Positions 1 to 9,391 of a stretch of 64,000 bases of DNA are shown one piece after another (the stretch's first letter is position 1; every line of letters starts with the position of its first letter). The stretch comes from Modicisalibacter xianhensis (GTDB taxonomy: Bacteria > Pseudomonadota > Gammaproteobacteria > Pseudomonadales > Halomonadaceae), in assembly GCF_900113605.1 (NCBI RefSeq), contig NZ_FOPY01000004.1:62001-126000 (forward strand). Direction: 5' to 3'. Under the pieces are notes generated by a model, which worked only from the letters and a program-made list of their open reading frames with translations, had not been told where the DNA came from and searched no databases. A program made the position numbers and the translations under genes.

Positions 1-430
1 TCTGCAATCCAGACTTGCGTACCGACTCGATGAACGCCACCGACGAGGCGAAAACATCGACCCCCTCTGCCGTCAGAAACTGTTCAAAGTAACGCTGCTT
101 GCGATTGCCCAGCCCGCAAATGGTCTCCTCGTCGGGCAGGTCCTTGGGCGAGCCGAACGGGATCTGGATGCCGCGGGCTTCCAGAAAGCTGCTGACACCG
201 TCATAGCGCGGCTTGCCATCGACGTAACGGCGGTAATCGTTTTCGGGATCGAATGCCTGGAAGGGTTCGCCATGGCGCTCGGCACGCTCGGCCAGGTAAC
301 CATCGAAAAGCTTTCGCCATGCCTGGCAATGAATGCGTGCCGTGTTGGTCACGACACCGTCCAGGTCGAACACGGCGGCACGATAATCGGTTGGCGTCAT
401 GTCGTGTGGCGAGTGCACTGGTCGTTGCAT
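1..430 (-). CDS. HAD-family phosphatase / beta-phosphoglucomutase-like, 3' end cut by window edge
   Basis: The reading frame runs from an ATG at 430 off the left edge of the window, so only the N-terminal ~143 residues are visible. The start is supported by AAGGA six bases upstream; a second in-frame ATG at 400 is possible. Residues 18-26 read AVFDLDGVV, the HAD motif I with the nucleophilic aspartate DxD followed by G-V-V-T, typical of subfamily IA with a cap domain. The cap segment includes RYVDGKPRYDGV, seen in beta-phosphoglucomutase-like hydrolases that often accompany family 65 glycoside phosphorylases. The family isomerises or dephosphorylates sugar phosphates in the cytoplasm. The substrate cannot be told from this fragment. 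A sugar phosphorylase gene beyond the left edge would fit but is not visible. Confidence 0.75.
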   Translation of the reverse strand, partial: MQRPVHSPHDMTPTDYRAAVFDLDGVVTNTARIHCQAWRKLFDGYLAERAERHGEPFQAFDPENDYRRYVDGKPRYDGVSSFLEARGIQIPFGSPKDLPDEETICGLGNRKQRYFEQFLTAEGVDVFASSVAFIESVRKSGLQ

Positions 431-487
431 CGCAAGTCCTTGTGGCAGTCCGTTCGCGAAGTCGTGTCGATAGTGTAGCTGGCTGTC

Positions 488-1603
488 TCAATCCAGCGCC
501 TTTCGAAGCCTCGCCAAGGCGCCGAAAAAAAACGCACAGCCGATGACGACCAGCGCCAGCAATTGTGGCCAGACGATCCCCAGACCGGCTCCGCGAAACA
601 GAATGGCTTGGGCCAGTTCGACGAAGTGGGTGGTCGGCGCAACGAGCATGATGGTCTGCACCAGCTCGGGCATGCTCTCGCGCGGGGTCATACCACCCGA
701 CAGGATCTGTAAAGGAATCAGCGCAAGGATGATCAACAGACCCAGTTGCGGCATCGAACGCGCCACCGTTCCCAGGAAGATCCCCATCGACGTAGTCGCA
801 AACAGCAGCAGCGTGGCGCCGAACAAATACAGTGGAAGCGAGCCGTGAAGCGGTACCTTGAGCCAGCCTTCGACAATGACACGCAGCGCGAACACCGAGG
901 CCAGCAGCACGACCAGCCCCATCGACCAGACCTTGGCCAGCATGATCTCGAGCGAGGTGACCGGCATGACCAGCAGATGCTCGATGGTGCCGTGTTCGCG
1001 TTCGCGGATCAGCGCTGCCCCGGTCAGGATGATCGACAGCATGGTGATCTGGTTGATGGCCTCATTGATGGCACCGAACCAGCTTCGGTTGAGATTGGGA
1101 TTGAACTCGGCGCGTACCACCGCCTCGATGGCGCCTTGCGCCGGCTTGCGATAGCCCTGCACAAACGCGGCCACCTCGTCGCCGATGATCCGTTGGATAT
1201 GCCCGGCGCCGGTGAATGCCTGGCTGATCTGGGTGGCGTCGACGTTCAACTGGATGGTCGGCTGGCCGCCGGCCAGCAGGTCGCGCTGGAAATCGGGGGG
1301 AATGTTCAGCGTAAACGTATAACGCCCAGCATCCATGCCACGGTCCATCTCGGCAATGTCGATGAACTCGGGCGGCAGGAAATAGGGTAACTGGAAAGCA
1401 TTGACGATACGCAACGATGCCTGCGATCGATCTTCGTCGACAATCGCCACACTGGCCCGAAATGGCGCTTCTGGCTCGCCGGTGGCGCTCAGGTAGATCC
1501 CCAGGGTAAACGAGTAGACGATCAGCAGCATCAGGGCAGGATCGCGGGAGAGGCTGCGCACTTCCTTGATGCCGAGTTGCAGTATATTGCTTAACCGGGC
1601 CAT
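488..1603 (-). CDS. yhhJ: ABC-2 type permease, YhhJ-like
   Basis: 371 residues. One N-terminal membrane helix (about residues 20-40), a large soluble domain (about 45-175), then five or so hydrophobic helices from about 185 to 365: the ABC-2 permease layout shared with E. coli YhhJ and YbhR/YbhS. The sequence EREHGTIEHLLVMPVT, about two thirds of the way along, is the characteristic cytoplasmic coupling region of this family. It starts one base after the rbbA stop codon, so it is the last gene of a three-gene operon with the membrane fusion protein and the double-ATPase gene upstream. It probably forms a heterodimeric membrane channel with the permease half of RbbA and exports an unknown small molecule. 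The substrate is not predictable from sequence. Confidence 0.85.
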   Translation of the reverse strand: MARLSNILQLGIKEVRSLSRDPALMLLIVYSFTLGIYLSATGEPEAPFRASVAIVDEDRSQASLRIVNAFQLPYFLPPEFIDIAEMDRGMDAGRYTFTLNIPPDFQRDLLAGGQPTIQLNVDATQISQAFTGAGHIQRIIGDEVAAFVQGYRKPAQGAIEAVVRAEFNPNLNRSWFGAINEAINQITMLSIILTGAALIREREHGTIEHLLVMPVTSLEIMLAKVWSMGLVVLLASVFALRVIVEGWLKVPLHGSLPLYLFGATLLLFATTSMGIFLGTVARSMPQLGLLIILALIPLQILSGGMTPRESMPELVQTIMLVAPTTHFVELAQAILFRGAGLGIVWPQLLALVVIGCAFFFGALARLRKALD

Positions 1604-1604
1604 G

Positions 1605-4325
1605 TCAGCGCTCCTGCTTTCTCAGCCCCGCAACGCTGAGCAGTGTCAGCACGGGAATGGTAACCAGCAGGGCCAGAAAATATGGCGTCAGATCCCCTAG
1701 ATCGAGCGCCTTGGAAAACACGCCGCGGCTGATGATCAGGAAATGGCTGGTGGGATAGATGTGCCCGATGACCGCCGCGCCCCCCTGCATGGCAGACACC
1801 GGGGTAAGCAATCCCGAAAACTGGATGGCAGGTACCAGCGTGGCGATGGCCGTGCCGAAGATGGCGGCAATCTGGCTTTTCAGCACCGAGGACATCAGCA
1901 GGCCCATCCCGGTGGAACAGATAACGTAAAGCAGCGCGCCGAGGCTCAATGTCAGCAGACTCCCCTTTACCGGCACGCCGAAGGCCAGCACGGCAAAGGC
2001 CACCAGAGTGGCAAAATTGATCATGGCCAGCGCGATGTAAGGCAACTGCTTGCCAAGCAGGAACTCCAGTCGCGAGACCGGTGTGACGTAGAGATTGACG
2101 ATCGAGCCGAGCTCCTTCTCACGCACGATACCCAGGGCAGTCAGCATCGCCGGGATCAGCATGAGCAACAGCGGGATCATCGCCGGGGCCATGGCCGGCA
2201 GGCTCTTCACGTCGGGGTTGTAACGATAGCGAATGGCGATCTCCACCGGAGCCGATACTGCAGGACCTTCGTTCAGGCGGGCCAAGGTATCGGCGTGAAT
2301 TCCCGCTACGTATCCCTTGATGGTATCGGCCCTGACCGGCATCGAACCGTCGATCCAGTACCCAACCTCGGGCACGTCGCCACGCTTGAGTTGGCGTCCG
2401 AATCCCGGCGGTATTTCCACGGCCAGGCTGATCTCGCCGCTGCGCAGGCGTTGCTGCATGTCGCTGTAGTCGATCAGCGGGGCATGTTCGGTGAAGTAAC
2501 GCGACCCCGACAGATTGAGTGTATACGCCTGGCTGGTGGTAGTCTGGTCACGGTCGAGCACGGCGTAGGCCAGGTTCTCGACATCCATATTGATGCCATA
2601 CCCCATGATGAACATCAGGATCAGACTGCCGAGCAGCGCCAGCGTGGCACGTACCGGATCACGGCGCAGCTCCAGCGCCTCGCGATGGGTATAGCTGAAC
2701 AGGCGGCGCAGGCTGATGGCCAGGCGACCGGGATGGGCCGACGGTTTCGGCGCGGCAGACAATGACAACGGTGCTGAAGGCTCGATGTCACTCGAGGCAT
2801 TGGCTTCTTGCAGGTAAGCAATGAACGTCGCTTCCAGCGTGGCAAGCCCGCGCGACGCCAGCAGCCCTTCGGGCGTATCGGTGGCCAGCACGCGTCCGGC
2901 ATGCATCAGCGCAATGCGGTCGCAGCGCATTGCCTCGTTCATGAAATGCGTGGAGATGAAGATCGTCACGCCGTCGTCGCGGGCGAGTTGCCCCAACAGC
3001 GCCCAGAAGCCGTCACGCGCGACTGGATCGACACCCGACGTGGGCTCGTCGAGGATCAACAGTTCCGGTCGATGAATGATGGCCACCGCCAGTGATAGGC
3101 GCTGACGCACGCCCAGCGGCAGCGCGGCCGGCAACGTGTCGGCCATCGGCTCGAGTTCGAAGCGATCCAGCAGCTCTTGCACGCGGGGCCCACGCTCGGC
3201 CTCGGGCAGATGGAACAAGCGGGCATGCAGTTCCAGGTTCTGTCGCACCGTCAGCTCGCCATAGAGCGAGAACCCCTGCGACATGTAGCCCACCCGTTGA
3301 CGCGTGGCGATATCGCGCGGATCGACGAGCTTGCCGAACAGCAGCGCCTGGCCTTCACTGGCGGGCAACAGCCCGGTGAGCATCTTCATGGTGGTGGTCT
3401 TGCCACAGCCGTTGGAGCCAAGGAAACCGAAGATCTCGCCGCGCTCGATACGAAAATCGACATGGTCCACGGCGATGAAGTCACCGAATCGCTTGGTCAG
3501 GCCGTGCGCCTCGATGGCGATACGTGCATCCGGTTGACGTGGCGCTATCTCGAAGGCCTGGTGCCTGCGCCGCTTGGTCTCGGGCAGCAACACGATGAAA
3601 GCTTCCTCGAGCGTGGCACTGCGCGTCGATGCCAGCAGATCACCAGGCGAGCCGGTACTCAGCACCTGTCCATCGTCCATGGCCACCAGCCAGTCGAAAC
3701 GGCGCGCCTCATCCATGTAGGCGGTAGCAACCAGCACGCTCATGTCGGGGCGGTTACGCCGGATGCGCTCGATCAATTCCCAGAACTGGGCCCGGGACAA
3801 CGGATCGACGCCGGTGGTCGGCTCGTCGAGAATCAGCAGATCGGGGTCATGAATCAGCGCACAGCACAACCCCAGCTTCTGCTTCATTCCTCCGGAGAGC
3901 TTGCCTGCTGGCCGCTCCGTGAACCCAGCCAGCCCGGTGCTGCGCACCAGGTCGGCAATACGGTCGCGACGCTCCTGGCGCCCCTGGCCGAACAACCGAC
4001 CAAAGAAGTCGAGGTTCTCGAAGACTGTCAGGGTGGGATAAAGGTTCTTGCCCAGCCCCTGGGGCATGTAGGCGATACGTCGGCATACCTGTCGTCGGTG
4101 GCTGCCATTAGCCATGTCACCGCCCAGCACGAGCACCCTGCCCTGCTGGATTTTCCGCGCCCCGGCGACCAGCGCCATCAGACTGGACTTGCCGACGCCA
4201 TCCGGTCCGATCAGACCCACCATGCTACCGGTGGGCACGGCCAGGTCCAGGGCGGAAAGCGCGTTCACCGGGCCATAGCGCAGGCTGACACCTTTCAGCC
4301 GTATCACGGGATCGACAGGACTCAT
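1605..4325 (-). CDS. rbbA: Double ABC ATPase fused to ABC-2 permease, RbbA-like
   Basis: 906 residues, very close to E. coli RbbA (ribosome-associated ATPase, formerly YhiH). Domain order: first ATPase with Walker [10 protein letters not shown] at 40-48, signature LSGGM at 143-147 and Walker B LLILDEP at 163-169; second ATPase with Walker A GSNGCGKT at 303-310, a non-canonical signature LPLGV at 402-406 and Walker B at 422-428; then an ABC-2 membrane domain from about residue 540 with one helix, an extracytoplasmic region and a cluster of C-terminal helices. The start codon overlaps the stop of the HlyD-type gene by 4 bases. In E. coli the homologue has been linked both to ribosome binding (E-site ATPase) and to transport. 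The yhiI-rbbA-yhhJ context points to an efflux complex; which role dominates here is open. Confidence 0.88.
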   Translation of the reverse strand: MSPVDPVIRLKGVSLRYGPVNALSALDLAVPTGSMVGLIGPDGVGKSSLMALVAGARKIQQGRVLVLGGDMANGSHRRQVCRRIAYMPQGLGKNLYPTLTVFENLDFFGRLFGQGRQERRDRIADLVRSTGLAGFTERPAGKLSGGMKQKLGLCCALIHDPDLLILDEPTTGVDPLSRAQFWELIERIRRNRPDMSVLVATAYMDEARRFDWLVAMDDGQVLSTGSPGDLLASTRSATLEEAFIVLLPETKRRRHQAFEIAPRQPDARIAIEAHGLTKRFGDFIAVDHVDFRIERGEIFGFLGSNGCGKTTTMKMLTGLLPASEGQALLFGKLVDPRDIATRQRVGYMSQGFSLYGELTVRQNLELHARLFHLPEAERGPRVQELLDRFELEPMADTLPAALPLGVRQRLSLAVAIIHRPELLILDEPTSGVDPVARDGFWALLGQLARDDGVTIFISTHFMNEAMRCDRIALMHAGRVLATDTPEGLLASRGLATLEATFIAYLQEANASSDIEPSAPLSLSAAPKPSAHPGRLAISLRRLFSYTHREALELRRDPVRATLALLGSLILMFIMGYGINMDVENLAYAVLDRDQTTTSQAYTLNLSGSRYFTEHAPLIDYSDMQQRLRSGEISLAVEIPPGFGRQLKRGDVPEVGYWIDGSMPVRADTIKGYVAGIHADTLARLNEGPAVSAPVEIAIRYRYNPDVKSLPAMAPAMIPLLLMLIPAMLTALGIVREKELGSIVNLYVTPVSRLEFLLGKQLPYIALAMINFATLVAFAVLAFGVPVKGSLLTLSLGALLYVICSTGMGLLMSSVLKSQIAAIFGTAIATLVPAIQFSGLLTPVSAMQGGAAVIGHIYPTSHFLIISRGVFSKALDLGDLTPYFLALLVTIPVLTLLSVAGLRKQER

Positions 4326-5398
4326 GGCGTCACATTGACCTGGAGGTCTTCAGGCCAGTCGAGTGTGTCATCGAGCTTGAGATAGGCCATGCCCGGCAAG
4401 CCGGTCTTTACCTTGTCCACGTGCTGCTCCAGCAACTGCGGGTCGATGCGCGCCTTGACCCGGAACATCAGCTTCTCGCGCTCGCTGGCCGTCTCGACGG
4501 TCTTGGGCGTGAACTGGGCCACGCTGGAAACGTAGCTGACGCGAGCCGGAATCACGTATTGCGGCACGGCATCCAGTACCAGATGAACGTCGGCGCCCAG
4601 CGCGACACGTCCAGCCTGGCGCTCGGGGAGGAAGAAGGTCATGTAGACATCGGTCAGGTCAACGAGATTGAGCACCACACCACCGGCCGCCAGTACCTCA
4701 CCGGGCTGGGCGACGCGGTATTGCACCCTCGCCACCCGATCGCTGCGCAACTGGCTGTCTTCGAGATCGGCCTCGAGCTTGGCCACGGTCGCCCTGGCCG
4801 CCTCGATGGCGGACTGGGACTCGACGACCTGGGAATCGGCCGCCTCGATGGCCGCCTGGGCGGCAAGCACACCTGCCCGCGCCGCCGCCAGTGCGGCTTC
4901 GGCACTTTGCAGGCTGGCCAGGTCATCATCGAGTTGCTGTCGCGACAGGGCATTGCGTGCCACCAATGCCCGGGTGCGCTCATAGCGCTTGCGGGCCGCC
5001 GTCAGCTCGGCCTGGCGCTGCAATACGCTAGCCTCGGCTGCAGCCTTTTCGCTCTCGCGCTGGGTCACCTGGGCCTGGGCAGTGCGCGTGGCATTCTCGG
5101 CCTGGCGCACCTGCGCCCTGGCCTGGCCCAGTTCGGCTTCGAGCACCTTGGTGTCCATGCGGGCCAATAGCTGATCCGGTGCGACCAGTTCCCCCTCGCC
5201 AACCAGCACCGCCTCGACACGACCGGCCTGCTGGGTCGCGATATCGATCTCGGTGGCTTCGATCCGCCCGTTACCGCTGGCAAACCCCTCCTCCAGCCCC
5301 TCGGGGCGCAACTCCAGCCACGCCAGCGCGCCGGCAACCAACACGACACCGGCCGCAATCAACGCTCGCCAAGCCACCTTGCGCAGCGTGAGGTTCAT
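4322..5398 (-). CDS. yhiI: HlyD-family membrane fusion protein, YhiI-like
   Basis: 358 residues. One N-terminal membrane helix (about 10-28), a lipoyl-like half (about 40-80), a long Ala/Gln/Glu-rich coiled-coil hairpin (about 80-200), then the second lipoyl half and beta-barrel domain. This is the periplasmic adaptor that bridges an inner-membrane ABC transporter to an outer-membrane channel such as TolC; no channel gene is in the operon. It is first in the operon and its stop overlaps the rbbA start (ATGA). The ATG at 5398 lies just after AAGGAATCC, an acceptable ribosome site. Upstream (5399-5651) is a divergent promoter region shared with an exchanger gene. Confidence 0.87.
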   Translation of the reverse strand: MNLTLRKVAWRALIAAGVVLVAGALAWLELRPEGLEEGFASGNGRIEATEIDIATQQAGRVEAVLVGEGELVAPDQLLARMDTKVLEAELGQARAQVRQAENATRTAQAQVTQRESEKAAAEASVLQRQAELTAARKRYERTRALVARNALSRQQLDDDLASLQSAEAALAAARAGVLAAQAAIEAADSQVVESQSAIEAARATVAKLEADLEDSQLRSDRVARVQYRVAQPGEVLAAGGVVLNLVDLTDVYMTFFLPERQAGRVALGADVHLVLDAVPQYVIPARVSYVSSVAQFTPKTVETASEREKLMFRVKARIDPQLLEQHVDKVKTGLPGMAYLKLDDTLDWPEDLQVNVTP

Positions 5399-5651
5399 GG
5401 TATGGATTCCTTGTCACTCTAGACGGCGGTAAACAATCGGGAGCAAACGGCATGACTGGCGCGTCAGCGTTCTTTATGCGCATTATGGAATCTACGCGAT
5501 ACGGCGTGATGACATGGATCAACAATGCCTGACTCGGAGCGCTAACATTGGCGACTGGCTGAGTTGATTGGCGACTGGCTGAGTCGCGAACAGGTATAGG
5601 CTGCACTACCTTCGGGACAACCCATACATCTACTACTGGTTTTAATCACTT
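5399..5651. promoter_or_regulatory. Divergent intergenic region between yhiI and an exchanger gene
   Basis: 253 bases with no plausible gene. It must hold the promoters of both the leftward efflux operon and the rightward exchanger. The only clear internal structure is a 17-base direct repeat at 5549-5585, described separately. Confidence 0.5.
5549..5585. repeat. 17-base direct repeat in a promoter region
   Basis: TTGGCGACTGGCTGAGT occurs at 5549-5565 and again at 5569-5585, an exact copy with a 20-base period. The two copies lie about 70-100 bases before the exchanger start at 5652. It could be a paired regulator site on the same helix face or a simple recent duplication. Confidence 0.8.
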
Positions 5652-6608
5652 ATGGAATTCGCGCTTAGCCTGGCTATCGGTATCGCCCTGCTCACGCTGG
5701 GCGGAGAAACGCTGATTCGCGGCGCCATCGCCGCCTCGCGTCGTATCGGTGTCTCCCCGTTGCTGACGGGCCTTGTCATCGTGGGGTTCGGCACCTCATC
5801 GCCTGAACTTGTGGTGTCGATCGATGCCGCACTCAATGCCCAGCCGGACCTCGCCGTGGGCAACATTGTCGGCAGCAATATCGGCAATATTCTTCTGATC
5901 CTCGGGCTGTGCGCCGTGATCACGCCAATGACCGTCCAGCCCCAAGCCCTGCGTCGCGATGGCCTCGTCGTGGTGATTGCCAGCGCCCTGTTCATCGTGC
6001 TGGCATTGAGTGGCGCCCTCGGCCGAGGCGATGCGCTCATTTTTCTTGTCGGCCTGGCCGCTTACCTGGTCTGGGCCTATCGCAGCGAAAGCCGCCAACA
6101 CATACCGGCCGGCGACATGCATGCCGCCGAAGCCGAAGAAATGACGGCGTTGCCACGCAGTTGGCTAACCATCGGTCTGGCCATCCTGTTCGGTCTCGGT
6201 CTGTTGATCGGCGGGTCCAGGCTGCTGCTTCATGGGGCAATCGGCATTGCCGAAGCCATGGGCGTTCCCGAGACTGTCATTGGCCTGACGCTGGTGGCTG
6301 TCGGCACGTCACTCCCCGAGATGGCGGTGTCGGTGATCGCCGCCTTGCGCCGACATGCCGATGTCGCCGTGGGAAACATCCTTGGCAGCAACATTTTCAA
6401 TGTGCTGGGCATCCTCGGCATCTCGGCCATCCTGCAACCCTTGCCGATGGCCGAGCGCATCCTGGTTTTCGATCAGTGGGTCATGTTGGGTTCGGCCGTC
6501 GTACTGATGGGCTTTCTTTATACCGGCTTGCGCCTGTCGCGTGTCGAAGGTGCCATTCTGTTAGGTAGCTACGGTGTGTATGTCTGGCTAAGTTTCGTCA
6601 CGTTTTGA
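5652..6608 (+). CDS. CaCA-family Na+/Ca2+ exchanger-like protein (YrbG type)
   Basis: 318 residues of almost entirely hydrophobic helices with the internal duplication of the CaCA superfamily. The first alpha repeat contains GFGTSSPELVVS (about residues 40-51) followed by GNIVGSNIGNI; the second contains VGTSLPEMAVS (about 217-227) followed by GNILGSNIFN. The acidic residues in the two PE(L/M) motifs are the ion ligands of this family. A cytoplasmic loop around 140-175 separates the halves. It probably exchanges Na+ or H+ for Ca2+ or another cation at the inner membrane; the actual ions are unknown. There is no convincing ribosome site before the ATG at 5652. Two more family members lie at 24.8-26.8 kb. 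Confidence 0.88.
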   Translation: MEFALSLAIGIALLTLGGETLIRGAIAASRRIGVSPLLTGLVIVGFGTSSPELVVSIDAALNAQPDLAVGNIVGSNIGNILLILGLCAVITPMTVQPQALRRDGLVVVIASALFIVLALSGALGRGDALIFLVGLAAYLVWAYRSESRQHIPAGDMHAAEAEEMTALPRSWLTIGLAILFGLGLLIGGSRLLLHGAIGIAEAMGVPETVIGLTLVAVGTSLPEMAVSVIAALRRHADVAVGNILGSNIFNVLGILGISAILQPLPMAERILVFDQWVMLGSAVVLMGFLYTGLRLSRVEGAILLGSYGVYVWLSFVTF

Positions 6609-6623
6609 TCGCAGCCCAGACGT

Positions 6624-6657
6624 AAAAAAGCCGGCCCAGGGGGAGTCTGGAGCCGGC
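6624..6657 (-). terminator. Rho-independent terminator for the GntR gene
   Basis: Read on the minus strand: GCCGGC (6657-6652), then CCAG paired with CTGG, then GCCGGC (6635-6630), followed directly by six T. It follows the gntR gene, which ends at 6752, and may also stop rightward transcription from the exchanger. Confidence 0.8.
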
Positions 6658-6751
6658 GGCACGAAGGTGTTCAAGCGGAACAGGGATGCGTCGAACAACC
6701 TCAGTATAGTATTGAGTCAATATTTGTACAGAAATTTGCTCATCCTGGCGA

Positions 6752-7474
6752 TTACGCAACCCCGCCGAGAATGGCCGCCAGGTCGATTCGCCCTTCCTGA
6801 GGCCGCAAATCGAGCAAGGCTTCAAGATCGCTCAAGTGCTGGCGCATACGGTCACAGGCTTGCTGTGGCGAGCCCGATTCCAGCAAATTCAGCAGATCGG
6901 CATGATCGTGATCCAGATAGCAGGCCTCCATCCCCGCACGCTTGTACAACGCGATGACAATGGAGGTGCGCAGGATCAGGTCGGCGAGCATGCCGCCCAG
7001 CACCCGGTTCGGTGACTGATCCGCCAGGTAGCGATGAACCGCCAGCGAGCACTTTACACGCCGGGCTTCGTCGCCCTGCTGATGAGCGTCGTGTTCTTCC
7101 GCGATGATACGTTGCAGTTCCTTGTGCTGGGCCGGGGACAGCTTGCCAGCCAGCAGGGCAGCCACCTCCCCCTCGACCAGTCGCCGGGCGGCAAAGATCT
7201 CCTTCGTTTCCTCGATGTCCGGCGACGCGACACGAGCGACCTGATTGGGCTGCTGCACGACGACATGATCGGCAACCAGTCGGGTCAGAGCCTTGCGTAC
7301 TACCGAGCGGCTGACACCGAAGATCTCACCCAAGGTTGCCTCTGGCAGGCGCGTTCCCGGCGGAAGGCGCTGGGAGAGCACCGCATCGCGTATCATGTCG
7401 ACGATGTACTGGTCACCGATACGCTTACCTGCATGAATATCGTCGATTACCGTGTCCTGCCATGACGTTGGCAT
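6752..7474 (-). CDS. GntR-family transcriptional regulator, FadR/FCD subfamily
   Basis: 240 residues from the ATG at 7474, chosen because GGGAGCAGGA lies just upstream; an in-frame ATG at 7507 has no ribosome site. The N-terminal winged helix shows the GntR pattern PGTRLPEATLGEIFGVSR followed by VVRKAL. The rest is helical, as in the FCD ligand domain, with candidate metal ligands in DLILRTS and HDHADLLNLL. It is divergent from the Tsx-like nucleoside channel gene and near the xanthine dehydrogenase operon. A role in purine or nucleoside control is an inference from that context. The shared intergenic region carries several palindromes that could be its sites, including two GTATAC cores like other FadR-type operators. 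Confidence 0.82.
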   Translation of the reverse strand: MPTSWQDTVIDDIHAGKRIGDQYIVDMIRDAVLSQRLPPGTRLPEATLGEIFGVSRSVVRKALTRLVADHVVVQQPNQVARVASPDIEETKEIFAARRLVEGEVAALLAGKLSPAQHKELQRIIAEEHDAHQQGDEARRVKCSLAVHRYLADQSPNRVLGGMLADLILRTSIVIALYKRAGMEACYLDHDHADLLNLLESGSPQQACDRMRQHLSDLEALLDLRPQEGRIDLAAILGGVA

Positions 7475-7533
7475 AGTCCTGCTCCCTCGCTCGGTCACGA
7501 ACACCATCGCATGTTCTGGGATCGGCTGCCACC

Positions 7534-7772
7534 AGTATGCAATTCAGGCCCATAAAGTATGCAAAATCTCATGAACGTTGAATAAATTCACTTCCCTACA
7601 GATTGTTTTCTGTTGATAAACACCAGCCAGCCCAGCGATAAATATTTTATCGCCATGCTCACCTGGAGTATAAATCTCCATACACATCAGATGAATAGCT
7701 AAATTTTCTTTATTTCGCTTTTTAGCGTCACCCTCTCTGTATACAGCTTGTGAATTGCTATTTTGTATACGC
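7534..7772. promoter_or_regulatory. AT-rich regulatory region between gntR and the Tsx-like gene
   Basis: The 342 bases between the two start codons hold no gene but several ordered sites. AGTATGCAA occurs at 7534-7542 and again at 7556-7564, 22 bases apart (two helix turns). GCGATAAATATTTTATCGC at 7635-7653 is a perfect inverted repeat with 8-base arms. CTGTATACAG at 7737-7746 is a perfect palindrome, and a second GTATAC core lies at 7765-7770. Cores of the GT(N)xAC type are known for FadR-type GntR proteins, so these are candidate operators for the adjacent regulator. Confidence 0.55.
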
Positions 7773-7816
7773 TATTAGAGCAAAAACAGAACAATGATGA
7801 ATACAAGAGGAATACA

Positions 7817-8572
7817 ATGTCTTTTTCTCGTTTTCTCCCGCAGCCTTTGGCAGCCGCATGCGTATTGGGTCTGGCATGTAGCGCTGCTACCCATGGCGCC
7901 TACGCCTGGACCAGCGCCAGCATTTCATTGCTTAAAGGCTGGGATTATGCCGTTGGTGAAGAAGAACGCACTATTGCGACATTCGAGATGGCCAACGGCT
8001 GGACTTATGGTGACAATTATTTCTTCTTCGATTACACCAACCTGACGGGTGACCGAGAGGATGGTGACTCCTTGCCGACCATTTACGGTGAATACGCGCC
8101 TCGCCTGAGTCTCGGCAAGATGACAGGCGCCGACTTTGCTGTTGGGCCGTTGCAGGACGTATTGCTCGCCGGCCAGCTAGAAATGGGCGAGAACATCAAC
8201 CGCCGGCTGTACGGCCTGGGCTTCGATCTAGCCGTTCCGGGCATGGATTACTTTCAGCTCAACACCTATGTCCGCGACGATACCGACCTACCAGGCAACA
8301 GCTGGCAGGTGACGCTCGTCTGGGGGAGGCAATTCGACATTGGCGAGACCAGTTGGCTCTTCAAGGGCCACTTCGATTATGCCGATGCTGAAACCAATGA
8401 CATGGAGAGCAATATCAACAGCGCTCCCCAGCTCCTGCTGGATATCGGGGATTTCTGGGGAACCAGCGATACCTTGTACGCTGGCGTGGAATATCAGTAC
8501 TGGAAAAATAAGTACGGCATCGAGGGGGCCGACGAGCATAACCCTCAGTTGATGGTGACCTGGAAGCTGTAA
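7817..8572 (+). CDS. Tsx-like outer membrane nucleoside channel
   Basis: 251 residues from the ATG at 7817, which follows AGAGGAA at good spacing; the longer frame from a TTG at 7763 is not needed. A typical signal peptide spans about residues 1-30, with a hydrophobic core and an Ala-Tyr-Ala cleavage site. The mature part has alternating aromatic/polar strands, an acidic composition and a C-terminal aromatic-containing strand (MVTWKL), matching the Channel_Tsx/OmpK family of monomeric beta barrels that pass nucleosides. It sits between gntR and the purine catabolic genes, consistent with nucleoside uptake feeding guanine/adenine deamination and xanthine oxidation. It ends convergently with the RutR-like gene. 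A general OmpK-type porin is the alternative. Confidence 0.78.
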   Translation: MSFSRFLPQPLAAACVLGLACSAATHGAYAWTSASISLLKGWDYAVGEEERTIATFEMANGWTYGDNYFFFDYTNLTGDREDGDSLPTIYGEYAPRLSLGKMTGADFAVGPLQDVLLAGQLEMGENINRRLYGLGFDLAVPGMDYFQLNTYVRDDTDLPGNSWQVTLVWGRQFDIGETSWLFKGHFDYADAETNDMESNINSAPQLLLDIGDFWGTSDTLYAGVEYQYWKNKYGIEGADEHNPQLMVTWKL

Positions 8573-8585
8573 TCCACTTCGCCCT

Positions 8586-8614
8586 GCAGGCCCGGCCGGT
8601 CGGTCAGGGCCTGC
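8586..8614. terminator. Hairpin between convergent genes
   Basis: GCAGGCCC (8586-8593) and GGGCCTGC (8607-8614) form a perfect 8-base stem with a 13-base loop between the Tsx-like gene and the RutR-like gene, overlapping the last bases of the latter. There is no T run on either strand, so it may only slow converging polymerases. Confidence 0.35.
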
Positions 8615-9245
8615 GCGACACCACCCCGCACCCCTTGAGAATAATACGACACAGGAAATCGGTGATGTCCTGATAGTCGCTGGCCTCCAGCGCTTCACGC
8701 CCGGTAATGCCCAGCACCTGAGCCTCGAAATCAGCATAGTGTTGAGTAGAAGACCAGATCAGGAAGATCAACCAGACCGGATCGACCGGGTCCATCAAGT
8801 CTTTTGCCGCCCACTGTTCGAACACCTTGGCCCTTGCGTGAACCCACCCGCGCAGTTCGCCACGCAGGTAGTCCTGAAGGAACGGAGCGCCCTGCAGCAC
8901 TTCTGCGGCGAACAGTCGCGAGCCTTGCGGGTGAGTTCGGGTCAGCTCCATCTTGCTGCGGATGAAGGCTTCGAGCACCTCGGCAGGGTCATCATCGACA
9001 CTGATGTCGTCCAGCATCGCATTCCAGCGCTCCATCATGCGCTCGAGCAGCGTGACGTAGAGTTGGCGCTTGCTGCCTACGTAATAGAGCACATTCGACT
9101 TGGGCAGCCCGGCCGCTTCGGCAATCGCCTGCACGCTGGCGCCACGGTAGCCATGGCGAGCGAAGACCTGCTCGGCAGCATCGAGAATTGCCCGTTCGTT
9201 ACGTAGCCGAGTGCGTGTCGCTTCCGGCGCGGTGATCGTCGTCAT
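8604..9245 (-). CDS. rutR: TetR-family regulator, RutR-like
   Basis: 213 residues from the ATG at 9245 (AGGGGA upstream); in-frame starts at 9254 and a TTG at 9266 exist. The N-terminal helix-turn-helix contains GYRGASVQAIAEAAGLPKSNVLYYVGSK. The ligand domain matches E. coli RutR closely in pattern: HPQGSRLFAAEVLQGAPFL, then FLIWSSTQHYADFEAQV. RutR binds uracil/thymine and controls pyrimidine and purine genes in E. coli. It is divergent from xdhA and the gap contains a perfect RutR-type box, so it very likely controls the xanthine dehydrogenase operon. The ligand here could be a purine; this is not decided by sequence. Confidence 0.85.
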   Translation of the reverse strand: MTTITAPEATRTRLRNERAILDAAEQVFARHGYRGASVQAIAEAAGLPKSNVLYYVGSKRQLYVTLLERMMERWNAMLDDISVDDDPAEVLEAFIRSKMELTRTHPQGSRLFAAEVLQGAPFLQDYLRGELRGWVHARAKVFEQWAAKDLMDPVDPVWLIFLIWSSTQHYADFEAQVLGITGREALEASDYQDITDFLCRIILKGCGVVSRRP

Positions 9246-9391
9246 CGAAGCCATTTCCCCTGCCAAAGCGGCAAGCTTGCCCTAGCTTGGCAAGGGACTC
9301 AACGCTACCGACACTGTGGCTGCTTTCGGGAGGCGATTTTTGCGTCCACGTCCTTGCACTACTCGAGGCTTTCGGCCACGCTAGAAAAATA

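Noticed and set aside
3177-4385. 402-codon open frame on the plus strand
   Set aside because: Antisense shadow of rbbA with no family motifs.
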